A stretch of DNA of 64,000 nucleotides, taken from NCBI RefSeq assembly GCF_010093535.1, contig NW_022985196.1, positions 62,001-126,000 on the forward strand. The letters are read 5' to 3'. Origin of the DNA: Lindgomyces ingoldianus (taxonomy: Eukaryota; Ascomycota; Dothideomycetes; Pleosporales; Lindgomycetaceae). This document shows positions 10,102-22,313 of the stretch, piece by piece. Below the pieces are notes generated by a model, which searched no databases, had not been told where the DNA came from, and was given only the letters and a program-made list of their open reading frames with translations. A program made the translations under genes and the position numbers. Position 1 is the first letter of the stretch; the number at the start of each line of letters is the position of its first letter.

Positions 10102-12347
10102 TCACATCATCATCATAAGCCTTGTTGTCCTCTTCTGAAGGTTCCGAGATTTGTTTCCGCCAGGACCAAGGAAGTTGCTTTGTTGCGAAGCATGATATGC
10201 ATGTCGATCGCAATACACCTTGCCTCCCACCTCATAATAGTCGTCCCGGAGAACGATACGGCAGACCAGGCAGGTGAAGCACTTCGGGTGGAATTTTTGT
10301 CGTTGGTCCGTCTCGAGATATTGGCCCTCAATTCCACGATCGCATGATTTGCATAATGATCCATTGAGTTGATGGTAGTGTTGTTCACAATAGGGAGAGT
10401 TTTCGAATACGTAAAAGTCAGCGGTCGGGAATGGATCACGACATGTCCTGCAAACGAAACATTGCTTGTGATAGCGACCTGTAAGACGACCAGACGAATC
10501 TTTAACCGACTTGCCAACAATCGGCTCTGAGCAGCCTCGGCATCTACCCTTGCCAGCGGGCGGACGTCTGATGGCTGGATCTCGTAGCTCAGAAGTTGAC
10601 ACCTGTTTTGGAGGGCTTCTTGAAATACCTAAACTCGGCGCTTGATTCGAGCTTTGCGGATCACTTGGTCGCCTCTCATATAAAAGACCTCTTTGGATGG
10701 CAGGATCCAAAGGGGATTCCGGAGCGTCCGAGAAGGGCATGGGAGGAGGTTGCAGGAGGGGCGCTGGTGCATTTCCCTTATTGTAGCCTGAAGGCTGGTC
10801 CCGATTGTCGAGCCGCGGAGGGGGTATATCCATGAACAGCTCATCAGGACTGGCAGTTCTCGGTATGCGAACCTCGCCGAGGTAATTCATACCTCCCACT
10901 TTCGAGGGTTTTCGCGAGTGTGCTGAAGCCACCGAGGCGGGGGGGCTAGATCGCGAACTCGCCACACTCCCGAACCCAGAACTAGAGACGGAATCGTCAG
11001 ACTGGCCTGAATCTGATGGAGTGTGCAAAGGTTTCGGTGGTAAGTTCTTCTCGTAATCTGGTATTACTGGTAGAGGCGGAACATTGTCCAGGGTAATACC
11101 CGATTTAGATCCGGCACGGCTTGAACTCTTGGCAGGGAACATGTTGGCAGGTCGGGGTCCTGACTTGAACGACTCGATGTCTGTAGGTCGTCTTACAGAG
11201 CCATTCGATTCGGACGGCCTTCTTGGTCGAGGGGGAAGACCAGCATCCTCCCCGCTTTCTTTGCGAAGTGGGAAAGTCCTCGAGCGACTGTCTTGACCGA
11301 TTTGAAGTGGCTCCATCGTTTCTTTCTGTAGTCGGTTCAGAAAAGCGTCGATGCCCTCGGTTTGGGGTAGACGAGGGGGGGGCGGCACCCCTCCAGGACC
11401 CAGCTTTGGTCGGGAGGGCAATCCTACGCTACCGTTCGAATATGTTGAGCTCCGAGATCTGTTAGATGCTACCGAAGTCCTCTGGTTAGGACCCTTAGAA
11501 TTGCTATATGTGCTGCTTTGTGTGGCAGTCCTCCTGTGTCCCCGTGTCGGCTCATGTTGCACCGGTGTCCTACGTCCGTTAGAGGTGCTGGGCCTGCTAT
11601 CCCCCCCTCTCCCATCAAATGGTCCAGGTGCTATTGTGTCCATTCGCTTCACCACACTTTCTCCCCCGTTCATGCGAGGACTAAGAGGCGCATACATAGG
11701 GTCCGCCTCTGCGTATCGATGTGAGTAAGTTGGTTCCAGTCGGTCTTTGGACCTTGGCTTTGCTGAGCGAGGTGTCTGAGATGGGAACGGTGGAAACGCG
11801 CAATCCATATTCGACGGTAGATCGGGCGAAGGGGGGCTTAAAGGCAGTGGCATGGGACTGGTCGCGCTCCTGTTCATCTGGAAGGGCTGCCTTGCGTTTA
11901 TCGGCGATAACGGAGAGTAACTCTTCGGGTCGCTGTAGCTACTCAATGGTGTCAATTGGTTTTGCGGTCGGAATGGTTTATCTGTACAATTAGCCAGGGA
12001 AGTCCAAGTGTGAAATAATATACTCACTGGCAGCAGAAGGGTCAATTCTTGGAGGTGGAGGCACGCGACCTGGTCGAGCTTGGTTTGGAGAGTTGGAACT
12101 GAATCTCGACGCGCCAAAGGTTGCGGCACGATCCAGCTTGGGAGCAGTCGGTTCGACTGCCTCTAGAAGGTAGGTTAGAGTTGTGGTTCAGTAGAGATAA
12201 ACATGTCGAGGCAACATGTCGAGGCAACATACGTGCAGAGGATACGGCACAGACATGGTCGGCCAATTGTGAGATGTCAATATCTACACCGCAACTTGAG
12301 CATTTAATAGTGGGCAGGAAGCTCAGTGGCCGTTCGCTAGTGGCCAT
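10102..12347 (-). CDS. LIM-domain protein, paxillin-like (Pxl1 type)
   Basis: Three exons, 12347-12233, 12162-12028 and 11981-10102, give 709 residues. It begins MATSERPLSFLPTIKCSSCG and ISQLADHVC, a short cysteine/histidine motif seen at the start of fungal relatives. A long disordered, Ser/Pro/Arg-rich middle follows (residues about 60-560). Two LIM zinc-binding domains close the protein: CRGCSEPI...CFVCRTCRDPF...YCEQHYH, then CKSCDRGI...CFTCLVCRIVL...YCDRHAYH. LIM domains mediate protein contacts; in fission yeast Pxl1 scaffolds the cytokinetic ring with Rho signalling, and a role in polarity or septation is inferred here. The last residues are MMMM. The large exon alone opens an ORF reaching into intron 2, so the true start is upstream at 12347. 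Confidence 0.88.
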
Positions 12348-14985
12348 GCTAAGCTCTCCCGGATGTGATTGTACCAGTCAATGGTAATCGAAGAAAGGCG
12401 CAAAGGTCGATAGGTTTGTGTCCAGTAGTTTGCGATCTGGTGTCGATTTGACGTCGGTGGCATGGAGATGGAGTTGAAGTGGAGGAGACGAGTATCAAGA
12501 AGGCTGATGTGGCCGGCGAGGGTCAATCCCTGAGCTGCTCGAGCGGAAGGATCTGCAGCTTGCTGAATTCGAGCGACTGATGGGGAAAAGGTGCCGGAAT
12601 TAGGATCAGATCTGTTAACGGCAGCGGGAGAAAGAGAGGCGGCTCGTTGCCCACTGGCAAAAGTTGACAAGCTAGACCCGGTTTGAAAAGAGCCTTTAGC
12701 CCCACGCGCGACACTGGTAATGTTGGATATTTTGCGAATAATGAGAAATAATATGGAAGCAAATGAGCTCTCAACGGGCAGCACCTTCTCATCAACACGA
12801 CACAAGGGTAATCAGAGAGGGAAGAGGGAACGCGACCAAGGCAAGCTCAATGGTTCGAGGAGCTTTCTGGGCTGCAAGTCACCCGCGCCAGTCCCTGAAC
12901 GAGGCGTCGCGGACAGGGCTGGGCGGCGGCTGTGATTCGACGGATGGCTGCTGAAGCATGCACGGAGCTCGCGGCTTGCAGGTTCGTGCGGCCGATGTCG
13001 TTGGAGCTCCACTGGCCGCAACACACAAACCCACCGTGCAAGAGAGATGATGAAACGAAGCGGCCACGCGCTGTCTCGTTGGACGTCGCAGGCGCCGGCC
13101 AGAACGGCTAACTTCGGAGTGCTGAGCGGCTGTTAATGAGGCTGAAGAAAAATTGATCAGAGAGACGTACAGAGCGAGCCGTGTCGCCAAGAGGCCAATA
13201 TGCGAGAGGAGGATCACAACTGAGGTCCATGCTCAGGAGAACGCCATTAATTGTCCAAATTAATACGCGTTGATTGGACGAATTACCCAGCCACTTTCTC
13301 TGTGCGATCTCCGCCGTTTTCCTGCTGGGACAGGCAGCACACCGACAAGCGCCTCCTGTCCTCCCAAAAGCGTAAATCCACCGCCAGACAGGGAACCTTT
13401 TGCTTCTGTTCTCCACTCATCTGCCGCGTCGATGCTGGGCGGTAAAACCGCATTAAGACGGAATGCCGAAGTTTGCAAAGAGTCTGTATCAGATGGCGCC
13501 ACAGGTCACAGGGCCTTAGACCTCGATGTTTCGGAATATCAGAAACCAACGTTCATGGAGGGCTCGCTTGGAGCATGATGGCACCTCTCCACAGGACGGA
13601 TCGCGCACAGCAGCAGCCATCATGATCGAGTCCTCTGGTGTGGAGCTTATGCGGCTTTCCGGATCCGTCCGCATGTCTACCGGCTCCTAGAGGCTCCATA
13701 TGCCGTGCCATAGACCCTGCGTGGGTTGACAGTACGTAAAACTACTTCTTTCCGCTGCCGCCGAGGCTCACATCTATCTCGGACTCGTCGGCATACAAGT
13801 TCATCTGCAACTGCGTGTGAGATGGCAGACGTGGACACTGTTTCTTGTCAGCCGAGTCAAACCTGTGGACGTCCGCGATTTCGGAGACCAGATCGATCCT
13901 GTTTGGCGTGTTCCTTCGATTAGCGTCGAGGAACATTCGCCCCAGCCACAAACAGCTTTGAAGCTGGGAAAGTGTCAAAGATCTTGTCGGTAGCCCCTGT
14001 GACCAGAGAGCCTGCTCAAAACGCCTGTAGTCCTTGATCCTGTGAATTACATGGGGTTGTTGCCTTGGGCAACAGCGAACATTAATTTACTCAGGCTTAC
14101 AGGCAAAGCCATGACGTGAGGTCAGTTCGTCGACAGTGGGTAACAATATCTGCCCCTCTCTCGTATTAGAGACGGTGGATGGCGGGGCAGGTGTCCACAG
14201 GACGACTTCGGAGACGCTCACTGTGACAACTCAACTCTGCACCCCGGCCATGTCTACACCTGCGAGTTTATCAGTGGAAGGGGCATTCACATCCGCGTAG
14301 GCGAGCCCGTGTGACCTGCATGTAACCAAGTTAGACCTTAGTCAACAGTCACTGCCTGCAGACATTGATATTGTGGTAGCGGGCGTGGCAGTCACCTAGC
14401 AGACGCGAGGCCAACAGGATGTGGCACTTATTGGCCTGGGCTGGACTCTTGCGGGTTATGGCGGCATCTTCTAGCTCCAAAAGTGGAGTATCATTGGAAG
14501 AAGCGGTGGAGGGAAACACGTTCTCCGGCGTCAACCGGGTAATGAGTGTTGGTGTGTGGTGGTGGGCTTTGTTCTATCGATAAGGACACGAGGATGAGGG
14601 GGTGCTTCCACGTATAAAGTGATGACCTCAGGTACAGCTTGCTCTCCACCACCACCACCAGCCGGTCATTCGATTGATTAACTGCTCCCTCTATATCCCT
14701 TTCGCGCTCCACCTACTCCCAACTTACTCTCCTACAATCAGCAACCGGGCCATTGCCCCGATAGCCAAGACGTTTTCCAATCTCCTCAACTCGTATGTGC
14801 CTCACTATCGTGACCCTCCCTTACTGGGTACTCTTCCTGCCCCTGAGCATTTTTCTAACCTTCCCTCAGCGTCCACCACCCATTCGCAGGCCGACGCACC
14901 GCACCTTCGGGCGCAGCATCGGACTTAGACTACCGCAGATAAATTTTCTGTGGTCAGCCAGTCAAAAATTCGCCCATCAACTAGT
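12348..14985. other. Divergent intergenic region, LIM gene and INO1
   Basis: 2.6 kb separates two divergent start codons. Only short overlapping ORFs without family features are present on both strands. A TATAAA-like site (CGTATAAAG) lies near 14611 and a CCACCACCACC tract near 14647-14663, followed by a pyrimidine-rich stretch to the INO1 ATG, which suggests the INO1 core promoter and leader. I found no clear inositol-response element. A non-coding or unrecognised gene cannot be excluded. Confidence 0.5.
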
Positions 14986-16703
14986 ATGGCGCCTCACGCA
15001 GATGACAGCAATGGCTTTGCGAATGGGGGTGGTGTAGAGGTAGCCCCAACCAAGGATCTCTTTACTGTGAACTCTCCCAACGTTGAGTACACCGACAACT
15101 TCATCAAGACCAAGTACACTTACCGCACCACGGCGATTTTCCAGAACGCCGACGGTAAGTATGTGGCCGCCCCCAAGGAGACCCTTTACGACTTCAAAGT
15201 CGACCGCAAGGTCCCCAAGGTTGGCGTTATGCTTGTTGGCTGGGGCGGTAACAATGGAACTACTGTTACCGCCGGCATCATGGCCAATCGCCGTGGCCTG
15301 GTCTGGGAGACCAAGCACGGCAAACGCGCTGCCAACTACTATGGTTCCGTTATCATGGGTTCTACCACTAAGCTCGGTACTGACAGCAAGTCTGGAAAGG
15401 AGATCAACATCCCTTTCCATGACCTTTTGCCAATGGTTCACCCCAATGACCTCACCATTGGCGGTTGGGATATCAGCGGCATGAATCTCGCCGATGCCAT
15501 GGATCGCGCCAAAGTGCTGGAGCCGTCATTGAAGTCTCTAGTTCGTAAGGAAATGGCCACCATGAAGCCGCTTCCCAGCATTTACTACCCAGACTTCATT
15601 GCCGCCAACCAAGAGGAGCGCGCTGACAATGTGCTTCCTGGTACCAAGGCTTCCATGGCTCATGTTGAGCAAATCCGCAAGGACATTCAGTATGTTCACA
15701 ATCACTGGAATTCGCTTAAATCAGTTCTAATGCATCACACAGGGAGTTTAAGGCTGCCAACGGACTCGACAAGATCATTGTCCAATGGACAGCTAACACG
15801 GAGCGCTATGCCGACATTCTTGAAGGCGTCAATGACAGCGCCGAGAACCTTCTCAAGTCGATCGAAGCTGGCCATGAAGAGATCTCTCCATCAACCGTTT
15901 TTGCGGTCGCCTGTATCCTGGAGCAGGTTCCCTTCATCAATGGATCTCCTCAGAACACTTTCGTCCCCGGTGCAATCGAGCTTGCCGAGAAGCACGGCGC
16001 ATTCATTGGTGGCGATGACTTCAAATCTGGTCAGACCAAAATGAAGTCAGCTCTTGTGGACTTCTTGATCAGCGCTGGGATCAAACTCACCTCCATTGCC
16101 AGCTACAACCATCTTGGCAACAACGATGGCATGAATCTCAGCTCCCAGAAGCAGTTCCGCTCCAAGGAAATTTCCAAGTCGAATGTCGTTGACGACATGG
16201 TGGCTGCCAACAGTGTTTTGTACAAGGAGGGCGAGCACCCAGACCACACTGTCGTGATCAAGTACATGCCAGCTGTCGGAGATGATAAGCGAGCTCTGGA
16301 CGAGTACTATGCCGAGATTTTCTTGGGCGGCCATCAGACCATCAGCATCTTCAATGTCTGTGAGGACTCTCTCTTAGCTTCGCCATTGATCATTGACTTG
16401 GTCCTTGTTACTGAGATGATGACGCGTATTGAATGGAAGGCTCACAGTGCTGATGGGGTTGACGCCAAGTACGCTGGCTTCCACAGCGTTCTCAGCATCC
16501 TCAGCTACATGCTCAAGGTATGGAATTATCCGACTTAGCATTTGACTCACTTGGCTAATTCTCAACAGGCTCCACTGACTCCAACGGGTACTCCAGTCAT
16601 CAATGCCCTCGCAAAGCAGCGCGCTGCTCTGACGAACATTTTCCGCGCCTGCGTCGGACTAGAGCCAGAGAATGACATGACTCTAGAGCACAAGCTGTTC
16701 TAA
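14986..16703 (+). CDS. INO1: Inositol-3-phosphate synthase
   Basis: Exons 14986-15689, 15743-16517 and 16569-16703 encode 537 residues, close to yeast Ino1 (533). The enzyme turns glucose-6-phosphate into myo-inositol-3-phosphate with NAD, the first committed step to inositol and phosphatidylinositol. The NAD-binding loop [14 protein letters not shown] is at about 84-97. Further conserved stretches are [24 protein letters not shown], the catalytic [14 protein letters not shown] and [15 protein letters not shown], and the C-terminal [16 protein letters not shown] chose ATG 14986 ([10 protein letters not shown]); the frame upstream has no ATG. Both introns are GT-AG (53 and 51 bp). The protein is complete and shows no lesion. 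Confidence 0.97.
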
Positions 16704-17067
16704 AATAATTCCTTGCGAGACTTGAATCTTGCGTTGGACACATTCGAATTATTTTACCATGTCAGTTAGGGTGGAGCTGAGACTACATGCTTGATTCAAC
16801 ATCTATGCTAGAAGTCGGTTTTCTATGATCTATTTGGGCCACTCAATACTCTCACTCAAAACTGCAAGTGGAATCTAAACCCCTTGAATGGGAGTATTTC
16901 CGCGCTTAATGTTCTGACGTGCTTGCTCTTCCTCTATCATTGTGCTTTCCCCTTCCAGAAGCGTGACTCTCACCTCGCCGCCCCCAATTGCCCCTCCTCT
17001 TTATCTTTTCAGCATCCGTCCATTGCTCTCCCACCCCAACCCTAGGCGTGCCCAGGTGTCATCCAGT

Positions 17068-19155
17068 ATGCCACCTCAATTCCCATCGATTCAGTCATTC
17101 TTTTCATCGTCGTCTCCGCCAAAGTCATACCCATCCAGAGTATCTGGGCCATCTCCTCGTCACCCATCTTCCTCCTCTCTCACCGATCCTGGGGATGGCT
17201 TCTCGGCGGACGAGATCGAAGCAGTTCTGCACCCACCCTTACACCAATGGACGCCGACTCAGGAATATGAAGAGGCTAACATAGGCACTTTAGAGCCAGG
17301 CCCGAGGCCTATTACCTTCATGGGGCGGGTTGTCAACTTCTTCAACATGTCTCAGTCGAGCAAGAGGCCTTTGAATGCGAAGGGTTGCCTGAAGGTCATG
17401 GTCGCTGATGATACTGGGGCGATGACAGTATGTATCAACACCCACTACCACTTCTCTAGATCGCTCCCAATAATGATACGTCGCTCATTGCAGATCCGCC
17501 TCTGGTACGCAAACATGGACTACAAGCTTCATCTTGGCCAGTTGCTCACTGTCTGGACTGTCCACATCTCTCACGCAGAACACAACTCGCTCGCACCTTC
17601 GGCCGCGCCTCTCTTTACTTCCATTTTTCCCGAGCGGGAGCGGAGTTGCTACATCATGGTCCACGAGAACAGCGATGATGGAACAATATGCAAGAGGCCG
17701 CACAATTGTAAGGATACACAAACGTTGCCAGGGTTGATCACGGTCAAGAATTTCACAAACGGGGGCTACGATATTGACGACTGTAAACTGCTTGTCTGCG
17801 TCAGAAGCATCGGCGCAAAAAAGAAGTGTATGTAGGACATCTGTTAGCCAAAGTTCACCTCCCAACTCTTCCAGCACTCACATTAATCCCAAGTCACGAA
17901 CAAAAGCGGGACCACCTCCGAGCTCATCAGCATTGGTGTATTCGACGACACGGCAGAAGCCACGATCACGCTTTACGGCGCGGTATCTAGCTCAGCATCG
18001 CGGTGGCAGCCTTCGCACACTGTGCTTCTGATCACAAGTCCTGGTTGGAGGATCGACCGAATTGCGAAGCTATCGCTGAACGCGAACACGAGAGTTGATG
18101 TTGATCCAGATACGAAGGATGCGGCGTGGCTGAGGTCTTTTGCCCAGCGGATGACGAAGAAGGAGCATATTAACCCTACGTTTCCTGGCGGAGGCAAGTC
18201 CTTCCCACTCTCCGTCATGGTGTTGGCTACAGCCTTGCGCGGTCGGTTGTACTGATATGTCCACATAGTGTTCGATGCAGAAGCTGCAGAGACAGCTTCT
18301 GTTCGGATCCTCTACACATTAGCTGACATCGACGAATTGTAAGTTCACCAACCCATACTCCTCCCACTTGACTGACGCTCACCCAGCGCTCGAGCTAACC
18401 CCAGAGGTTCATCCCCCCTAATTAAGTACGAGCCATATCCCACTAAGTTCTAATTCCATCGTGCAGAAAAATTCACAGGCTTCATCAGCGTCCTCATAAC
18501 CGAGCTCAACATAGTCACATACTACCGACGCAACATGCTCATGTGCACAGAATGCTGCGGCATCCCTCTCTACGCTAATTCCGTAACAGGCAAGTGCAAA
18601 CAATGTGAGAGGAGTGTCGGCTTGAGAGTTAATCCTCGTATCGTAAGATCTCCTCCTTTTCCGCCTTTTGTATTTTCCCATCCGAAGATCAAGCCAGCCG
18701 ACCAGTCATTCTCCCAACCCAGTATACAGAGGACACTAACAACTCCCTTCGCACAGCTCGGTCCAATAATTGACGAAACTGGCCAAATCACGAGTGGCAA
18801 GCTGGTTTTCTCCGATCTCGCTTGGGAACAGCTTCTCGGCCGTACGGCGGACCAGTTGGTTGGCACAGATGTCGAAGTGCTTAAGTACCTTGAGCAGAGA
18901 ATGTTGTTTCTACGCGTATCGTTGGGGTTTGGGTGGTGTGTTGAGGGTAAGGATATGGAGGATGGGAAAGAGGAAAAGAGGAATAGGGTTGGAGATGATG
19001 GAAATGAGAAAACGTTCTCATTGTCTAAGAAAAGAGCAAAGGGTATGGCGAAATTAGATAGAGAAGTGCAGGTGGAAAAGCCTTGGAAGAAGGATTCGTT
19101 GGGAGATGCAGTCGGTGATGTTGGCCGATTATGCATCTGGGGTGTGAAGATGTGA
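17068..19155 (+). CDS. OB-fold ssDNA-binding protein, RPA1/MEIOB-like
   Basis: Seven exons (17068-17427, 17494-17827, 17894-18193, 18269-18338, 18387-18406, 18467-18642, 18757-19155) give 552 residues. Two or three OB-like beta segments are visible: GCLKVMVADDTGAMTIRLWY (about 107-126), then CKLLVCVRSIGAKKKF and SELISIGVFDDTAEATITLY. A four-cysteine zinc ribbon, CTEC...CKQC, sits near 420-440. This order (OB folds, then zinc ribbon inside an OB fold) matches the C-terminal half of RPA1 and the meiotic protein MEIOB; a role on single-stranded DNA is inferred. The N-terminus PSIQSFFSSSSPP resembles a PCNA-interacting peptide. Intron 3 uses a GC donor (GCAAGT) and exon 5 has only 20 nt. The C-terminal 90 residues are charged and unrelated. 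The family call is less firm than the fold. Confidence 0.75.
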
Positions 19156-19605
19156 AGGAGAAGTCTCCTTTCTCTGTACGGAGCCGGTAAGATTTAGGTG
19201 CTGAGGAGATACTTCCATACTAACTCTTAGAGGAGGAGAGGAGCGAACTAAGGGAGACATAGTATTACGTCATATAGTGGCTCGCAAGCTGTAATTTAAG
19301 TACCTCATGAACATCCTAAAATCCCGTCCTACACAGGCTTTGAGATCTTCTCGGCAAGTACAGCGAAGTTCACCATCACATCCAGTCCATCACATCCAAT
19401 TCATCATCAATTTATGCACAAAATATTTTTCAACCAAACTCAAATTCTATACACCCGAACCTCATATTTTGTCCTCCCTCCTAGCTCCTAGACAAGTAAA
19501 AACCATAACGCAAGGCCGAAGTTTGCAAGCATTCATTCATTAACCCACAAACCCCTAGCTACAGTCCCCGACCTAGTCTACCAACCACCGAAGAAGTAAA
19601 CCAGC
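19156..19605. other. Convergent 3' intergenic gap
   Basis: 450 bp between the stop codons of two convergent genes (OB-fold protein and transketolase). It is AT-richer than its neighbours and should contain both 3' UTRs. No gene seen. Confidence 0.6.
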
Positions 19606-22313
19606 CTAGATGAGCTGCTGGAAAGCGCGGTTAATCGGAGAACGCAGCGGCTTGACGTCCTTGTAGAAGTCGATGGTCGCGACGGCGCGCTTGGCGATAC
19701 CTTCGGGAGTGAATTCGAATTTCTAGAGCACACATGTTGGCACATCTCATTCCATCTTACTTCCTTGCCTTGCCAATTTGGTAGAGCAGGGGGGGGGGGG
19801 GGGGGGGGGGACAGAAAAGGAGGAGAAAGTTTTGGGGGATATCACATACCGCATAAACCTCCTTATAAGGCCCACTAGCGCCAAACCTATTCAACCCAAA
19901 CTGCTCATGGGAGTACTTCTCCCAACCTAGCGTGGACATGACTTCGACAGACATAGCGGGGATACCGTCTGGAATGACAGAGAGTTTGTATTCCTTATCT
20001 TGGGCGTCGAAGACCTCGACACAAGGCAGCGAGACAACACGGGCTGCAATGTTCTGGGACTTCAGCGTCTTAACCGCTTCAAGACAGATACCAACCTCCG
20101 AGCCCGTGGACACGAGAGTGATAGCGGCGGAGCTGTCTTCGAGAGCGACGTAGCCACCCTTTATGGCCTTTTCGATGGTCGAGCCCTCGAGCTGCGGCAG
20201 GTTTTGGCGGGTAAGAGCAAGGATGGAGGGCGTACCTTTGGAGGTAAGTGCCATATAGTATGCGGCGGAGGTCTCGTTGCCGTCGGCCGGACGCCAGACC
20301 ATCATATTTGGCAGGGCACGGAAATGGGCAAGCGTCTCGATGGGCTGATGTGTTGGGCCGTCCTCTCCAAGACCAATGGAATCGTGGGTAGCGATGTAGA
20401 TGACGCGCTGGTGGGAGAGAGAGGATAGACGGACAGCACCGGCGGCATAGGAGACGAAGTTTAGGAAAGTGCCACCGGCAGGGATCGTGGTTCCATAGGC
20501 CGACATACCATTCATCATGGCAGCCATGGCGTGCTCACGGACACCGTACCTCATATATCGTCCAGTGTAGTCGCCAATGCCAAGGCTAGGAGGCTGGAAG
20601 TCGATGGCATTCTTCCAGCGGGTGTTGTTGGAGCCCGTCAAATCTGCGGAACCGGAGATGAGTTCTGGGATAATGTCGTGGATAGCCTCCAAGACGGTCT
20701 CGGAAAGCTTTCGGGAGGCAATGGCGGGATCCGTGGGCTTGTATGTGGGGAGCTTGTTTTGCCAGCCCTCTGGCAGGTCGCGGGTTAACCTTCGGGCAAG
20801 GTCATCGTGAAGTTCCTTGTGTTCTGATCCGTACTTCTCGAAGAGCTTATTCCACTCTTGCTCAGCGGCGGCGCCATCGGCGGCGTGCTTGTGGTACATG
20901 TCGTACACCTCCTGAGGGACGACGAACGTCTTCTCTGGGTCGAAACCGAACTTGGCCTTGACCTGCTTGATATCATCGGCCTTCAAGGGGTTTCCGTGCA
21001 CGCCGCCAGTTCCCTGGAGCTTGGACCCGAAACCGATGGTGGTGGTGAGCTTGATGACTGATGGCTTGTCCTTGACCTCCTTGGCTTTGGCAATGGCGGC
21101 CTCAATGCCTTCCAGGTCGTGGTCACCATCCTCCACCCACTGCGTATGCCAGCCGTAGGCCTCGAAGCGCTTCATGACATCTTCAGTGAATGCGCACTTA
21201 ATGTCGCCGTCTACACGGCAACGTTAGAGTCCAGCAGTTTGGAGCGAAGCCCTGAGGCACTCACCGATGGAGATGTGGTTGTCATCGTAGATAGCGATCA
21301 GGTTTCCGAGCTGCAAGTGGCCAGCAGCAGAGGCAGCCTCGCTGGCAATGCCCTCCATGGCACACCCATCGCCGAAGAAGCAGTAGGTGTAGTTGTTGAT
21401 CAGATCGTAGCCAGGCTTGTTGAAGACGGCGGCAGTGTGCGCCTGCGCAACAGCAAGACCGACGGCATTAGAGAACCCCTGACCAAGAGGGCCGGTGGTG
21501 ACCTCGACACCGGGAGTGTCGTGAGCTTCGGGGTGACCTGGGGTGATGCTGCCGAGTTGCTATAGGCAAAATCAGTGACCAATGTCAGAAGAAGTGTTTC
21601 AGAGAGAGGCAAGCTTACACGGAAGGCCTTCAGGTCGTCAATGCTGAGAGCATAGCCGAAAAGGTGGAGCAGGGCATACTGGAGCATGCATCCGTGGCCG
21701 TTGCTGTTGAGGAGGAGTGAGCACAAGGTACATCATGACTTCCGGACAAAATTGCAGCCACAGGAACAGAGTCCAGCGGAGTATGGCGGAAATGCAAGAC
21801 GTGATCCGCAAAGCCCGCACACATGACAGGGCATTGCAGAGACAAGAAAAACAACTGTCTCAAGCTCGAGATGGCCCGCGGAGAAGGGGTTCAGGTCACA
21901 CCGCCTGCAGGAATGTGCAATTGACATGTCCGCCGCGGGGATAGAAATATAGAGGAAAGCATAGGGTACGCACGATAGGACGAAGCGGTCGCGGTTGAGC
22001 CAGTCGGGGTTCTTAGGGTTGAAGGTCATGAACTTGTTGAACAGGACGTGGGCCACGGGGGCCATGCCCATGGGGGCGCCAGGATGGCCGGAGTTGGCGG
22101 CGGCCGTCGCATCGACCTGGAGCACGACGACAGTCAGCAATTGAAGCGGCAGACGAGCGCGAGGGGTGGACGACGGTGCATGCGGGCGGGATAAATGGAG
22201 GTGTTGAGGAAAAAAATGCGGGAGCGGGGCAATATATCGATAGCAGCGGGGCAACTCACCGCGAGGGTGCGGATGGTGTTGATGGCGAGCTCGTCAACCT
22301 TTCCGTATGGCAT
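19606..22313 (-). CDS. TKL1: Transketolase
   Basis: Six exons, 22313-22260, 22116-21974, 21703-21619, 21559-21265, 21210-19850 and 19722-19606, give 684 residues, the standard length. It transfers two-carbon ketol units in the non-oxidative pentose phosphate pathway using thiamine diphosphate. Exon 1 starts [18 protein letters not shown]. Exon 2 has the substrate-site [20 protein letters not shown]. Exon 4 has [14 protein letters not shown] and the ThDP motif from GDGCAMEG to YDDNHISI. The large exon has the transketolase signature [18 protein letters not shown] and [16 protein letters not shown]. The end is [20 protein letters not shown]. All junctions are GT-AG with matching phases. The last intron contains a 22-base G/C homopolymer. 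Its promoter lies in 22314-23211, where I see no other gene. Confidence 0.96.
19789..19810. repeat. Homopolymer run of 22 G inside last transketolase intron
   Basis: Twenty-two consecutive G on the plus strand, hence 22 C in the transketolase pre-mRNA, lie within intron 5 (19723-19849), roughly 70 nt from the acceptor. C-rich RNA there would act as a long pyrimidine tract; the DNA G strand could form a quadruplex. The exact length may be a sequencing estimate. Confidence 0.85.

Noticed and set aside
13108..13578. Cluster of overlapping ORFs in the LIM/INO1 gap
   Set aside because: Several frames are open on both strands at once, which is typical of GC-rich non-coding DNA; no motif.
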